A stretch of DNA of 15,576 nt from Acidimicrobiaceae bacterium (lineage in GTDB: Bacteria > Actinomycetota > Acidimicrobiia > Acidimicrobiales > Acidimicrobiaceae). The stretch is from positions 1 through 15,576 of the forward strand of contig JABEUP010000078.1 in NCBI GenBank assembly GCA_013044365.1, written 5' to 3'. The translations under genes were made by a program, and so were the position numbers. Below are positions 1 through 8,002 of the stretch, in pieces. Each line of letters opens with the position of its first letter. The stretch's first letter is position 1. Under the pieces are notes generated by a model. It made no database searches and was not told the DNA's origin. It worked only from the letters and a program-made list of their open reading frames with translations.

Positions 1-201
1 CAAGCCAAAGAGATTTTGCGTATGCGGGATATGCTGAATGTCATGCTTTCAGAAGACACCGGTCAACCGGTATCGAGGATCCAAAAGGATACAGACAGGG
101 ACTTTGTCCTGGACGCAAAAGAGGCTCAGGATTACGGAATAATAGATGAAGTAATTACGACCGCCAGAGACCCACAGAGTTCATCTGCGGCAGTGGCTTA
201 G
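1..201 (+). CDS. clpP: ATP-dependent Clp protease proteolytic subunit (3' end only)
   Basis: The frame is open from base 1 and ends with TAG at 199-201, giving the last 66 residues of ClpP. ClpP is the serine peptidase that forms the two-ring proteolytic chamber of the cytoplasmic Clp protease. The visible part carries the family's C-terminal segment: a TGQP stretch, then an IQKDTDRDFVL motif. In this motif the Asp at fragment residue 34 (nt 100-102) aligns with the catalytic-triad Asp of E. coli ClpP (D171). It is followed by the conserved A-x-E-A-x-x-Y-G-x-x-D-E signature (YGIIDEVI). The catalytic Ser and His lie upstream of the window. The gene directly precedes clpX, its unfoldase partner, with about 100 bp between them. 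Actinobacteria usually carry two or more clpP genes, so this may be the second of a clpP1-clpP2 pair; the fragment cannot decide that. Confidence 0.95.
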   Translation, partial: QAKEILRMRDMLNVMLSEDTGQPVSRIQKDTDRDFVLDAKEAQDYGIIDEVITTARDPQSSSAAVA

Positions 202-307
202 TGCTTCAGATCTACACTTTAATTAACACAGGTTCTTCGTGAGAGGTTCTAAACAAATAGATATCGGATCTTGAACCCGAATATAAGAAGTCCAAAAGGG
301 GATGGCA

Positions 308-1585
308 GTGGCAAAGTTTGTCGAGGGACCAGAGGTCGTAAAGTGTAGTTTCTGCGGCAAGTCCCAAAAGCAAGTGAAAAAGCTTATTGCAGGACCGGGT
401 GTCTACATTTGTGATGAATGCATTGATCTATGTAATGACATCATCGAAGAGGAATTGACGGAAAGCACCGAGGTAAAATTTGACGATCTACCTAAACCTC
501 GTGAAATATTCGATTTCCTCAACGGTTATGTAGTCGGTCAGGAATCCGCAAAAAAGATTCTTGCTGTCGCAGTTTACAATCACTATAAGAGGGTCCAGGC
601 TGGTACATCCCGTACCAACGATGTGGAGCTGGCAAAGTCCAACATTTTACTTCTAGGACCAACTGGCTCTGGAAAGACCTTGCTTGCCCAAACGCTCGCA
701 AAGTTGCTTGAAGTTCCTTTTGCCATTGCTGATGCAACGGCGTTAACCGAAGCTGGATACGTTGGCGAGGATGTAGAGAATATCCTTTTGAAGCTAATTC
801 AAGCTGCGGATTACGACGTTAAAAAGGCTGAAACTGGAATTATCTATATCGATGAAATCGATAAGATAGCGCGGAAGAGCGAGAACCCGTCAATTACTCG
901 TGATGTTTCGGGAGAAGGTGTCCAGCAGGCTCTGCTGAAAATTCTGGAGGGAACCACCGCGTCGGTGCCTCCTCAGGGTGGTCGTAAGCATCCTCATCAG
1001 GAATTCATACAGATCGACACTACAAATGTTCTTTTTATCTGCGGTGGCGCATTCGCCGGCTTGGAACGAATAATTGAGGGGCGGATTGGAACAAAATCGA
1101 TCGGGTTTAAGGCCGAGCTTTCTGAGAGGAAGGCCAATAAGGATGGCGAGATATTCAAGCACGTTCTACCTGAGGATCTGCTTAAATTCGGATTGATTCC
1201 GGAGTTCATTGGACGACTTCCTGTTATTGGCGCTGTCGGTAACCTTGACCGGGCGGCGTTGATCGAGATTCTGGTTGAGCCAAAAAATGCACTGGTCAAG
1301 CAGTACCAGCGAACGTTCGAGCTGGATGGCGTCGAATTGGAGATTACCCAGGATGCACTCGACTCGATAGCTGAATTGGCGCTGTTGCGGGGAACTGGCG
1401 CCAGGGGGCTTAGGGCAATCCTCGAGGAGGTGCTGCTTGAGGTGATGTACGACATTCCCTCAAGGTCTGACGTGCAGAGGTGTGTCGTTGATCGAGATGT
1501 TGTGCTCGACAAGGTGGCGCCCACTCTGGTTCCACGTGTAGCCGGCCCTGATCGTCCTGAGCGTACCCGGCGCGCCGCGTCGTAA
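308..1585 (+). CDS. clpX: ClpX, ATP-dependent unfoldase subunit of Clp protease
   Basis: ClpX is a hexameric AAA+ unfoldase that recognises tagged or damaged proteins and threads them into ClpP. I prefer GTG 308 (425 aa) over ATG 302, because the SD-like AAAAGGGG at 294-301 abuts ATG 302 but lies 6 nt before GTG 308. Numbering from GTG 308: the N-terminal zinc-binding domain has Cys13, 16, 35 and 38; Walker A GPTGSGKT is 117-124; pore-loop GYVG is 150-153; Walker B ends in D182-E183; a GGRKHPHQEF pore-2-type loop follows; the ClpP-docking tripeptide IGF is 265-267; and the sensor-2 GAR box is 364-366. All key residues are present, so it should be active and able to bind ClpP. The length is normal for the family. 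The last ~25 codons are unusually GC-rich. The folC start is 38 bp downstream, so the two are probably cotranscribed. Confidence 0.98.
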   Translation: MAKFVEGPEVVKCSFCGKSQKQVKKLIAGPGVYICDECIDLCNDIIEEELTESTEVKFDDLPKPREIFDFLNGYVVGQESAKKILAVAVYNHYKRVQAGTSRTNDVELAKSNILLLGPTGSGKTLLAQTLAKLLEVPFAIADATALTEAGYVGEDVENILLKLIQAADYDVKKAETGIIYIDEIDKIARKSENPSITRDVSGEGVQQALLKILEGTTASVPPQGGRKHPHQEFIQIDTTNVLFICGGAFAGLERIIEGRIGTKSIGFKAELSERKANKDGEIFKHVLPEDLLKFGLIPEFIGRLPVIGAVGNLDRAALIEILVEPKNALVKQYQRTFELDGVELEITQDALDSIAELALLRGTGARGLRAILEEVLLEVMYDIPSRSDVQRCVVDRDVVLDKVAPTLVPRVAGPDRPERTRRAAS

Positions 1586-1623
1586 CGCTGTTCGTGGTCT
1601 GGGCTGGGCTGTAGGAGCGTTTA

Positions 1624-2931
1624 ATGAGTAATTCTATTTCACTTGGAAACGCTCTTAATTGGCTTGACAGCCATATCAACATTGAAAAGAACTCCCATTC
1701 GGACTTTCCAGCTCCGTCGCTTGTGAAAATCCACGAGGCTTTACGAATGATTGGCGAGCCACACAAAAGCTTCCCGGCGATCCATGTGACGGGAACAAAT
1801 GGCAAGGGGTCCACCTGCCGAATGATTACAGGACTGCTAATGGCCCATGGGTTGCGGGTCGGTACTTATATGTCACCTCATTTGACGAGTATCAATGAGA
1901 GAATCCTTGTCGATCTTGAACCCATCTCCGATCAAGACCTCGTAGACGAGCTTTCCCCACTCAAGCTCCTTGAGGAACACTCTGGAAAGATATTGAGTTG
2001 GTTTGAACTGGTTACTGCCGCAGCATTTTCTCACTTTGATACGGTTGGGATTGAGGTTGGGGTTATCGAGGTAGGTATGGGTGGAGCATGGGATGCAACG
2101 AATGTCATCGACGGCGATGTTGCAGTAGTAACAAATATATCCTGGGACCATGCTGATATTCTTGGGCCTGAACTCGCCGATATCGCGCGGGAGAAGTCTG
2201 GGATAATCAAGCCCTCTTCGTCGGTAATACTTGGCGTAGACCAGAGCGAGTTGCTTGACATATTTTTATCGAGGCCGAATATCGGAGTGTCGATCATGGG
2301 GCAGGATCTTCAACTTAGGTCCAACAGCCAGGCAATTGGTGGCAGAGTCATAGCGGTGCGCACTAAGCATGCATTCTACGATCAGATATTTATGCCTCTG
2401 TTTGGACCCCATCAGGGCCGCAATGCCGCATTGGCTATCAGTACAGTTGAAGAGTTCTTTGGGCGTGCACTCGATCTTGATGTTGTTAGAGCCGCCTTTG
2501 AGCGGACCTCCTCTCCTGGGAGAATGGAAGTTGTATCGCGGTCACCCTTGGTAGTTCTTGACGCCGCCCACAATCCAGCTGGAATGCTGAGCGCTCGCCT
2601 TAGTCTTGAAAGTGATTTTTCAGCCGTTTCCAAATGGCATTTGGTAGTCTCCATGCTTAGGGGCAGAGATCCAAAAGAAATGTTCTTCGCGATTAGCAAC
2701 GATAAGATCGTATCTCTGTCGATCGCTCAGACCAGATCTCTAAGGGCAATGGAGATTAATGAGATCCGGAACGGGGCCGAAGCGGCCGACCTTAATTGTA
2801 CGGTGTTCGAGACAGTTTCCGATGGCGTCAAGGCGGCTGTCGATGCCTGTAAAGAGGATGAAGGGGTTTTGGTTTGCGGATCGATCTATACCGTGGCCGA
2901 GGCAAGAGAAGAAATATTCAAAAATAAATAA
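1624..2931 (+). CDS. folC: Folylpolyglutamate synthase / dihydrofolate synthase
   Basis: A Mur-ligase-family enzyme of 435 aa. It adds glutamate to dihydropteroate and/or tetrahydrofolate with ATP, making and retaining polyglutamylated folates in the cytoplasm. Visible motifs: P-loop HVTGTNGKGST (residues 54-64), folate-binding SPHLTSINERI (84-94), EVGMGGAWDATNV (the actinobacterial-looking form of the EVGLGGRxDATN box), the TNIS-WDH-ADILG segment with the metal-binding His, the REKSGIIKP box whose Lys is normally carbamylated, and the C-terminal DAAHNPAG motif. It starts at ATG 1624 with TAGGAG at 1612-1617, 6 nt upstream. Whether it has both DHFS and FPGS activities cannot be read from the motifs alone. 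It sits between clpX and ndk; in many actinobacteria valS lies between clpX and folC, and it is absent here. Confidence 0.96.
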   Translation: MSNSISLGNALNWLDSHINIEKNSHSDFPAPSLVKIHEALRMIGEPHKSFPAIHVTGTNGKGSTCRMITGLLMAHGLRVGTYMSPHLTSINERILVDLEPISDQDLVDELSPLKLLEEHSGKILSWFELVTAAAFSHFDTVGIEVGVIEVGMGGAWDATNVIDGDVAVVTNISWDHADILGPELADIAREKSGIIKPSSSVILGVDQSELLDIFLSRPNIGVSIMGQDLQLRSNSQAIGGRVIAVRTKHAFYDQIFMPLFGPHQGRNAALAISTVEEFFGRALDLDVVRAAFERTSSPGRMEVVSRSPLVVLDAAHNPAGMLSARLSLESDFSAVSKWHLVVSMLRGRDPKEMFFAISNDKIVSLSIAQTRSLRAMEINEIRNGAEAADLNCTVFETVSDGVKAAVDACKEDEGVLVCGSIYTVAEAREEIFKNK

Positions 2932-3000
2932 TCGAAGATGAAAAGATAGTGAAAGGTTCCCGGTGAATCTTTCGATTACGAGCGACTAGCCTTATCCGGC

Positions 3001-3411
3001 GTGAATAGCACTTTGGTTATATGCAAACCTGATGCGGTAGAACGGGCTCTAGTTGGCGAGATTGTGGGCCGGCTTGAACGCAAGGGTCTGAAAATTATTC
3101 GCCTCGAACTCAGGCGGATTGATGTTGGGACTGCGAAGATACACTATCAGGAGCATGCCAACCGGCCATTTTTTGCCGAGTTGGTTGAATTCATAACTCG
3201 CTCACCGTCGGTAATAATGGAAGTGTCAGGACCTGAAGATACGTGGGCTATTGTTCGAACCCTGATGGGAGCGACTGACCCCGCCAAAGCAGCTCCGGGG
3301 ACGATCAGGGGTGACTTGGGTGTTTCTGTGGCAGAGAACCTTGTGCACGGGTCTGATTCAGCTGAAGCTGCGATTAGGGAATTGAATATTTTCTTCCGCG
3401 AAAGTATCTAG
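3001..3411 (+). CDS. ndk: Nucleoside diphosphate kinase
   Basis: A complete 136-aa NDK, which transfers the gamma-phosphate of ATP to other NDPs through a phospho-histidine and so balances NTP and dNTP pools. The N-terminal TLVICKPDAVER block carries the conserved Lys9. The HYQEHANRPFF helix region follows, then the GATDPAKAAPGTIRGD segment. The catalytic His is H116 in NLVHGSDS, followed by the Ser and Glu of the usual HGSDSxExA box. The length matches typical bacterial NDKs, so nothing is missing. The start is GTG 3001, and no in-frame start lies just upstream. No Shine-Dalgarno is visible before it; instead TAGCCT (2987-2992), which fits a TANNNT -10 box, lies 8 nt upstream, so leaderless initiation is possible but unproven. 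mreB follows after 71 bp. Confidence 0.97.
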   Translation: MNSTLVICKPDAVERALVGEIVGRLERKGLKIIRLELRRIDVGTAKIHYQEHANRPFFAELVEFITRSPSVIMEVSGPEDTWAIVRTLMGATDPAKAAPGTIRGDLGVSVAENLVHGSDSAEAAIRELNIFFRESI

Positions 3412-3470
3412 GTTCCCGACTAGACTTCGTTTACTTCTCGCTCACAAAGGGTTGATTTCGCCTTCCAATC

Positions 3471-3475
3471 GGAGG
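3471..3475 (+). promoter_or_regulatory. Strong Shine-Dalgarno for mreB
   Basis: GGAGG lies 7 nt before ATG 3483. It fixes the mreB start and is the strongest ribosome-binding site at the head of the mre operon. Confidence 0.85.
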
Positions 3476-3482
3476 TTTTATA

Positions 3483-4526
3483 ATGGCAAAATCAAAATCA
3501 TTTTTAAATTTATTTCCAGCTAGAGATATGGCTGTAGATCTTGGCACCGCCAACACGCTGGTTTACGTGCGGGGAAAGGGAATAGTCCTCAACGAGCCAT
3601 CGGTGGTTGCAATCAACACCAGGGATGGGCGACCTCTCGCAGTTGGAGCTGAGGCAAAGCGAATGATTGGGCGCACTCCCTCAAATATTCAGGCCATTCG
3701 CCCTCTTAAGGACGGTGTTATTGCCGACTTCGAGACCTGCGAGCGAATGTTGAGGTACTTCATACAAAAGGTTCATAACAGCCGTTATGGCAAGCCACGT
3801 ATGGTCATCTGTGTCCCGTCAGGAATCACAGGAGTAGAGCAGCGGGCAGTCCAGGAAGCGGCAGAGTATGCAGGTGCCCGCAAGCCCGCCTACATAATTG
3901 AGGAGCCAATGGCGGCAGCCATTGGCGCCGGTCTTCCAATTCACGAACCGACAGGCAACATGGTTGTTGACATTGGTGGCGGAACAACTGAGGTTGCTGT
4001 CATATCTCTCGGTGGAATTGTTACCAGCAGGTCAGTCCGGATTGGTGGCGACGAGTTCGATCAAGCCATCATTTCCTATGTAAAAAAGGAATACAGCCTG
4101 GCCCTCGGTGAACGGACTGCAGAGGAGATCAAAATTGCTCTTGGCTCGGCAGTTGAACTCGAAGAGGAACTGCAGGCCGAGATCAGGGGCCGTGATCTCA
4201 TAACAGGTCTTCCCAAGACGATATTGGTTTCCACCGAGGAGATCCGGCGCGCAATTGAGGAACCGATTGCGGCGATTGTTGATGCCGTGAAGTTTACCTT
4301 GGATAATACCCCGCCTGAACTTTCCGCCGATATTATGGAGCAGGGCATCGTTCTCACTGGTGGTGGAGCACTATTGACCGGAATCGATAAGCGGATATTT
4401 CAAGAGACCGGAATGCCGATCATAGTGGCGGATAACCCGCTTGATTGTGTCGTGAATGGTTCCGGCCAGACTCTTGAGGAGTTCGATGCTCTAAAGCGGG
4501 TATTGATTTCCTCTTCTAACCGGTAG
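3483..4526 (+). CDS. mreB: Rod shape-determining protein MreB
   Basis: MreB is a bacterial actin that forms membrane-associated filaments and guides the elongasome, orienting lateral-wall peptidoglycan synthesis. The 347-aa product has the full actin-fold signature: phosphate-1 DLGTANTLVY (19-28), connect-1 region PSGITGVEQRAV, the EEPMAAAIGAGLPI segment, phosphate-2 DIGGGTTE (163-170), the SVRIGGDEFD box, and the adenosine motif around TGGGALLTGID (from about residue 292). A short hydrophobic N-terminal segment (SFLNLFPARD) precedes the core and could help membrane contact. The TAG stop overlaps the GTG start of mreC by one base, so the two are translationally coupled. It is the first gene of a four-gene elongation operon (mreB-mreC-mreD-mrdA). 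I could not pick a convincing promoter in the 71-bp gap upstream. Confidence 0.98.
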   Translation: MAKSKSFLNLFPARDMAVDLGTANTLVYVRGKGIVLNEPSVVAINTRDGRPLAVGAEAKRMIGRTPSNIQAIRPLKDGVIADFETCERMLRYFIQKVHNSRYGKPRMVICVPSGITGVEQRAVQEAAEYAGARKPAYIIEEPMAAAIGAGLPIHEPTGNMVVDIGGGTTEVAVISLGGIVTSRSVRIGGDEFDQAIISYVKKEYSLALGERTAEEIKIALGSAVELEEELQAEIRGRDLITGLPKTILVSTEEIRRAIEEPIAAIVDAVKFTLDNTPPELSADIMEQGIVLTGGGALLTGIDKRIFQETGMPIIVADNPLDCVVNGSGQTLEEFDALKRVLISSSNR

Positions 4527-5383
4527 TGTCAAGCAGAGAATATGGAATAAATAGGTTATTCGTTAGGCCAAGGGCCACTCTGTTGGCACTTGTCCTTGCT
4601 TCTGTCACTCTTGTCACGGTCAGCTACAAGTCTCAAGGAAGCGGAATAACCGGAGCTTTCCAGAAATCTCTAAAGAGCTTTACCGATCCCATCCGCTCAA
4701 CGTCCAATTCCGTGCTTCACCCAATTGAGAATGTGGTTAGCGGTGCATTCAACTATTCGTCGCTGAAAAAGCAGAATGCATATCTTCAAGGCCAGATTTC
4801 AATGCTAAAAACCAAAGAGTTCTTGGCCAATCAGTTGCAAAGCGAGGTTCAGGCTTTAACCGCTCTAGCAAATATTCCATTTGCGCAAGGGTTGAAGACG
4901 GTTAGCGCGATTGTCGACAACTATTCGCCCACGAATTCCCAGATGACCATCAACATAGACAAAGGCTCGTCTGCGGGTGTCAAGGTTGGCCAGCCAGTGG
5001 TGGCTGCACTGGGGTTGATAGGTAGGGTTGTCCTGGTTACCCGGACTTCATCTACGATTCTGCTGATCTCCGATCCTTCTTCCTCCATCGGTGTGACGCT
5101 GGGTTCGTCAAGCCAGGTGGGACTGGCTATAGGCACAGGCTCTTTTGATTCGATGACGGTCAATTTAGTCGATCCGGGAACCTCGCTGTACACAGGTGAG
5201 CCGGCATATACCTCGGGTTTGCAAGGTGGTATTTATCCGCCAAATATTCCGGTAGGCAAGGTTGCCAAATACTCTTCGACTCCGGGCGCATTGCAGGAGC
5301 GGGTATCTCTTGCTCCGATAGTAGATATCGCACATTTGCAATACGTGAAGGTACTTGACTGGCTTCCAAGTGGAGTGCAGTGA
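4526..5383 (+). CDS. mreC: Rod shape-determining protein MreC
   Basis: MreC is a bitopic membrane protein whose extracytoplasmic domain activates PBP2 within the elongasome. The 285-aa product begins at GTG 4526, whose G is the last base of the mreB stop (TAGTG arrangement). A basic N-terminus (residues 1-16) is followed by one transmembrane helix at about 17-34. A helical, probably coiled-coil segment rich in Gln, Leu and Lys lies at about 72-112 (LKKQNAYLQ... through SEVQALTAL). The beta-rich MreC domain comes next, with recognisable blocks such as INIDKGSSAGVKVGQPVV and GLIGRVVLV. The order and length match the family. The end overlaps the start of mreD by one base. Confidence 0.96.
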   Translation: MSSREYGINRLFVRPRATLLALVLASVTLVTVSYKSQGSGITGAFQKSLKSFTDPIRSTSNSVLHPIENVVSGAFNYSSLKKQNAYLQGQISMLKTKEFLANQLQSEVQALTALANIPFAQGLKTVSAIVDNYSPTNSQMTINIDKGSSAGVKVGQPVVAALGLIGRVVLVTRTSSTILLISDPSSSIGVTLGSSSQVGLAIGTGSFDSMTVNLVDPGTSLYTGEPAYTSGLQGGIYPPNIPVGKVAKYSSTPGALQERVSLAPIVDIAHLQYVKVLDWLPSGVQ

Positions 5384-5901
5384 TGCGTCTACGATTGCTT
5401 CGCTCAGTACTACTTATCGTGACTATTACGGTCCTACAGCACTCAATATTGGATGGGGTGCAGTTTTATGGGGTTCACCTGGATCTTCCGCTTCTGCTCG
5501 TTATTTGTGCAGGATTTAGCGAAGGAAGAGAAGGAGGAGCAGTAATCGGATTCGCTGTTGGACTACTATCTGATGGATTCCTGATAACTCCGTTTGGGCT
5601 TTCGGCGCTGGTATACAGCTTGATAGGCTATATTGCCGGTCAAACGGAAAAGGGGTCATTTATTGGCCCGTTGACGATAAATGCCGCACTCGCATCATTT
5701 CTTAGTGCCTTTGGCGTGCTTGGATATGAAATTGCATCGAGACTGCTTGGATTTGGACAACTTCTTCACGTACATTTGGTTAAGGTTGTTCTGGTTGTGG
5801 CGGTCACTAATGCAGTACTCTCAGTCATCATGGTTCCTCTGGCAAAGTGGGCCTTTGCTTCCAGGGAATTGAATTCTCGTCCACCTGTCACAAGACGCTA
5901 G
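5383..5901 (+). CDS. mreD: Rod shape-determining protein MreD
   Basis: A 172-aa, very hydrophobic polytopic membrane protein with about five or six predicted helices, consistent with MreD of the elongasome (MreBCD-RodA-PBP2). The characteristic run is EGREGGAVIGFAVGLLSDGF, then TPFGLSALVYSLIGYIAGQ, which matches the Gly-rich GLLxD...PxGxxxL...GY pattern of MreD. ATG 5383 is preferred to the overlapping GTG 5380, because GGAG at 5372-5375 lies 7 nt before the ATG. The ATG shares one base with the TGA stop of mreC (TGATG), implying coupled translation. MreD sequences are poorly conserved, so the call also rests on position between mreC and the PBP2 gene. Confidence 0.93.
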   Translation: MRLRLLRSVLLIVTITVLQHSILDGVQFYGVHLDLPLLLVICAGFSEGREGGAVIGFAVGLLSDGFLITPFGLSALVYSLIGYIAGQTEKGSFIGPLTINAALASFLSAFGVLGYEIASRLLGFGQLLHVHLVKVVLVVAVTNAVLSVIMVPLAKWAFASRELNSRPPVTRR

Positions 5902-5929
5902 CGTTATCGAGTTTTAAAGTGCCACTTGC

Positions 5930-5935
5930 AAGGAG
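5930..5935 (+). promoter_or_regulatory. Shine-Dalgarno that decides the mrdA start
   Basis: AAGGAG lies 5 nt before TTG 5941. The longer reading frame could begin at TTG 5926, but that codon lies upstream of this site, and ATG 5937 is out of frame. TTG 5941 is therefore the likely start. Confidence 0.75.
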
Positions 5936-5940
5936 TATGG

Positions 5941-7956
5941 TTGGCAAAGCGCACATTCACAAGGGAAAGTAATCGGGGCCCAAATGACAAGGCCAGGGTT
6001 AGAGTAATCGGTTTCGCAGTCGCTGCCATCTTCTCGGCTATGTTTGCGCGGCTGTATGCGCTACAGGTTCTGGAGAGTTCCACCTATAAGGCGCAGGCTG
6101 TTGCCAATCAGGTTCGCCAGGTAGTTGAGGCTCCGCCAAGGGGATTGATCACTGACCGAAGCGGGAATCTCTTAGTCGGTAACAAAGTTATCGAGTCTGT
6201 TACTCTTTCACCTCAAATTGCAGCACAGCACCCTTCGGTTATAACTAGCATTTCCAAACTTCTAAATGTACCGGTTAGCTCCATAAAGAGTTCGCTGGCG
6301 AATCTCGAATACTCTCCATATGAGCCAGTTCCAATTGCACAAGGGGTTTCAAAGGATAAGATAATTTACATATCCGAACACCAGTCCCAATTTCCCGGTG
6401 TTTCATATCAGCTGACGACCCAACGGGTTTACCCGGAAGGAACAACTGCTGCACAGGTGCTTGGCTATGTTGGCCAAGTTTCGCAAGCCGACTTGAAAAG
6501 CCTTTCGAAGCAGGGATATCAACCTGGCGATGCCATAGGAAAGTCAGGGGTGGAACAGAGTTTCCAACAGTATCTGAGAGGTAAGCCGGGGGTTTCGAAT
6601 CTTGAGGTCAACGCTTTTGGGCAGGTTGTCGGTACCCTTAGCCAGACTGCTCCGGTTGCGGGGGATAACCTTACGCTATCTATCGACCTTAATTTGCAAA
6701 AGGTAGTTGATAACGCTCTGTCTAATGAGATTAAGCAGCTCTCAGGAAAATATGATCCCTATTTTCACCTCTACTATCCACAATTAACTGGGTCCGTAGT
6801 AGTTGAAAATCCAAATAATGGTCAGATCTTAGCAATGTCCTCCTTCCCCACATACAACCCAAGTGTGTGGGTTGGAGGGATTTCAACCGCGGAGTACAAA
6901 ACCCTTACCGCGCCAAGCTCGAATTATCCTCTTATTAACAGGGCCATCGCAGGCGAATACACTCCCGGATCAACTTTCAAGCTCGCAACCGCAACTGCAG
7001 CTTTGCAAAGCGGGCTTATCAATCCTAGCTATTACTACTACGATACGGGACTCTTTACTATCCCTAACTGCACTTCGGGTATGTGCTCGTTCCACAACGC
7101 AGGTGGCGAGCGTCTGGGCCTGCTGAATATCACAAAAGCGTTAGCCGCTTCTGACGATGTGTTTTTCTACAACCTGGGCTACATGTTCTACGCAAATCAA
7201 GCCAAGTACGGCCAGGATCCGATCCAGCAGGTTGCTAATGCTTACGGATGGGGGCAGCTAACCGGAATCGATTTGCCGGGAGAGGTACCAGGATTGGTCG
7301 ATTCCCCCGCGACCCGTGCACTTCTGCACAAGCAATATCCGGCCGCATATCCGTTTAATACCTGGTACACGGCGGATCAAATTGAAATGGCTTTTGGACA
7401 GGGGGAAACCGCGATCACCCCTATTCAAATGGCAAATGCCTACGCTACCTTTGCCAATGGAGGAACCCGGTATCAGCCACAGATCGCCAGCGGAATAGTT
7501 AGCCAGTCGGGCAAATTGGTAAAGAAATTCGGTCCGGTGGTAACAGGACACGTGACTATGTCTCCGGCTGACAGGGCAGCTATGCTTAGCGGGTTCGAGG
7601 GTGCGGTCCAAAGTTCAATCGGAACTGCCGGCGGTGCGTTTGCAAATTTCCCATTTAATAAGTTCCCATTGGCCGGTAAGACGGGTACTGCTTCTGTTAC
7701 TGGTCAGGAACCGAACTCTTGGTTCGTGGGATTTGGCCCGGTCCAAAAGCCCCAGTATGTTATAGCTGCAGTCATCAAGAATGGTGGATATGGTGCCAGT
7801 GCGGCGGCGCCAGTGGTAAGGTCTATTTTCGATTACCTGATAAATAACCCCGTGCCAAGCACCACTTTTGGGGTCCCGCACTTAGCTCCAGGGGTTTCGA
7901 ATTCAACCAACCTTGGGGTGTCAGCGCCTGGATCGACTACAACTTCTGCCGGATAA
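5941..7956 (+). CDS. mrdA: Penicillin-binding protein 2 (class B transpeptidase of the elongasome)
   Basis: A class B PBP (671 aa from TTG 5941) that cross-links lateral-wall peptidoglycan and works with RodA and MreBCD. A basic N-terminal tail precedes one membrane anchor at about residues 17-38. The pedestal/dimerisation domain follows, with APPRGLITDRSGNLL near its start and the GDAIGKSGVEQSFQQYLRG block. The transpeptidase domain carries SxxK as S344-TF-K347 (GSTFKLAT), an S404-D-D triad of the SxD form known for PBP2-type enzymes, and K580-T-G (LAGKTGTASVT). The last ~33 residues are a Ser/Thr/Pro-rich low-complexity tail. The gene lies 39 bp after mreD in the same operon. No rodA follows, although PBP2 needs a SEDS glycosyltransferase; it is presumably encoded elsewhere. 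FtsI/PBP3 is the main alternative, but the mre context favours PBP2. Confidence 0.95.
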   Translation: MAKRTFTRESNRGPNDKARVRVIGFAVAAIFSAMFARLYALQVLESSTYKAQAVANQVRQVVEAPPRGLITDRSGNLLVGNKVIESVTLSPQIAAQHPSVITSISKLLNVPVSSIKSSLANLEYSPYEPVPIAQGVSKDKIIYISEHQSQFPGVSYQLTTQRVYPEGTTAAQVLGYVGQVSQADLKSLSKQGYQPGDAIGKSGVEQSFQQYLRGKPGVSNLEVNAFGQVVGTLSQTAPVAGDNLTLSIDLNLQKVVDNALSNEIKQLSGKYDPYFHLYYPQLTGSVVVENPNNGQILAMSSFPTYNPSVWVGGISTAEYKTLTAPSSNYPLINRAIAGEYTPGSTFKLATATAALQSGLINPSYYYYDTGLFTIPNCTSGMCSFHNAGGERLGLLNITKALAASDDVFFYNLGYMFYANQAKYGQDPIQQVANAYGWGQLTGIDLPGEVPGLVDSPATRALLHKQYPAAYPFNTWYTADQIEMAFGQGETAITPIQMANAYATFANGGTRYQPQIASGIVSQSGKLVKKFGPVVTGHVTMSPADRAAMLSGFEGAVQSSIGTAGGAFANFPFNKFPLAGKTGTASVTGQEPNSWFVGFGPVQKPQYVIAAVIKNGGYGASAAAPVVRSIFDYLINNPVPSTTFGVPHLAPGVSNSTNLGVSAPGSTTTSAG

Positions 7957-7978
7957 GTCGAAACCTTTTACGCACTCG

Positions 7979-8002
7979 GAAGGGTTATAATTCCAGCCCT
8001 TC
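7979..8002 (+). other. Hairpin downstream of mrdA
   Basis: GAAGGG (7979-7984) and CCCTTC (7997-8002) form a perfect 6-bp stem around a 12-nt loop, starting 22 bp after the mrdA stop. No T-tract follows, so it is not a textbook intrinsic terminator. It could be a weak terminator, an mRNA 3'-end stabiliser or chance. Confidence 0.45.
7986..7991 (+). promoter_or_regulatory. Candidate -10 element (TATAAT) upstream of the RNase gene
   Basis: A perfect TATAAT lies inside the loop of the hairpin at 7979-8002. The -35 region is poor: a T-rich CCTTTTAC at 7964-7971 but no TTGACA-like hexamer at 16-18 bp spacing. If used, it would give the RNase mRNA a leader of about 450 nt. It is weak evidence taken alone. 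Confidence 0.3.

Noticed and set aside
231..277. Repeated AGGTTCT and a downstream GAACC in the clpP-clpX spacer, considered as a ClgR-type operator
   Set aside because: The half-sites do not match a regulator motif I can recall with confidence, and their spacing is irregular.
997..1524. Long minus-strand frame (175 codons) inside clpX, and similar antisense frames in folC, rne, obgE and proA
   Set aside because: These are shadows of strongly supported sense genes with complete domain signatures. Their translations are Ser/Arg-rich and lack any motif.
2930..2977. AATCGAA ... TTCGATT inverted repeat after folC
   Set aside because: It is a 7-bp AT-rich stem with a 34-nt loop and no T-tract, too weak to call a terminator or operator.
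3479..3484. TATAAT at the mreB start
   Set aside because: It overlaps the ATG (TATAATG) between the ribosome-binding site and the start codon, so it cannot serve mreB. It arises from a T/A-rich spacer.
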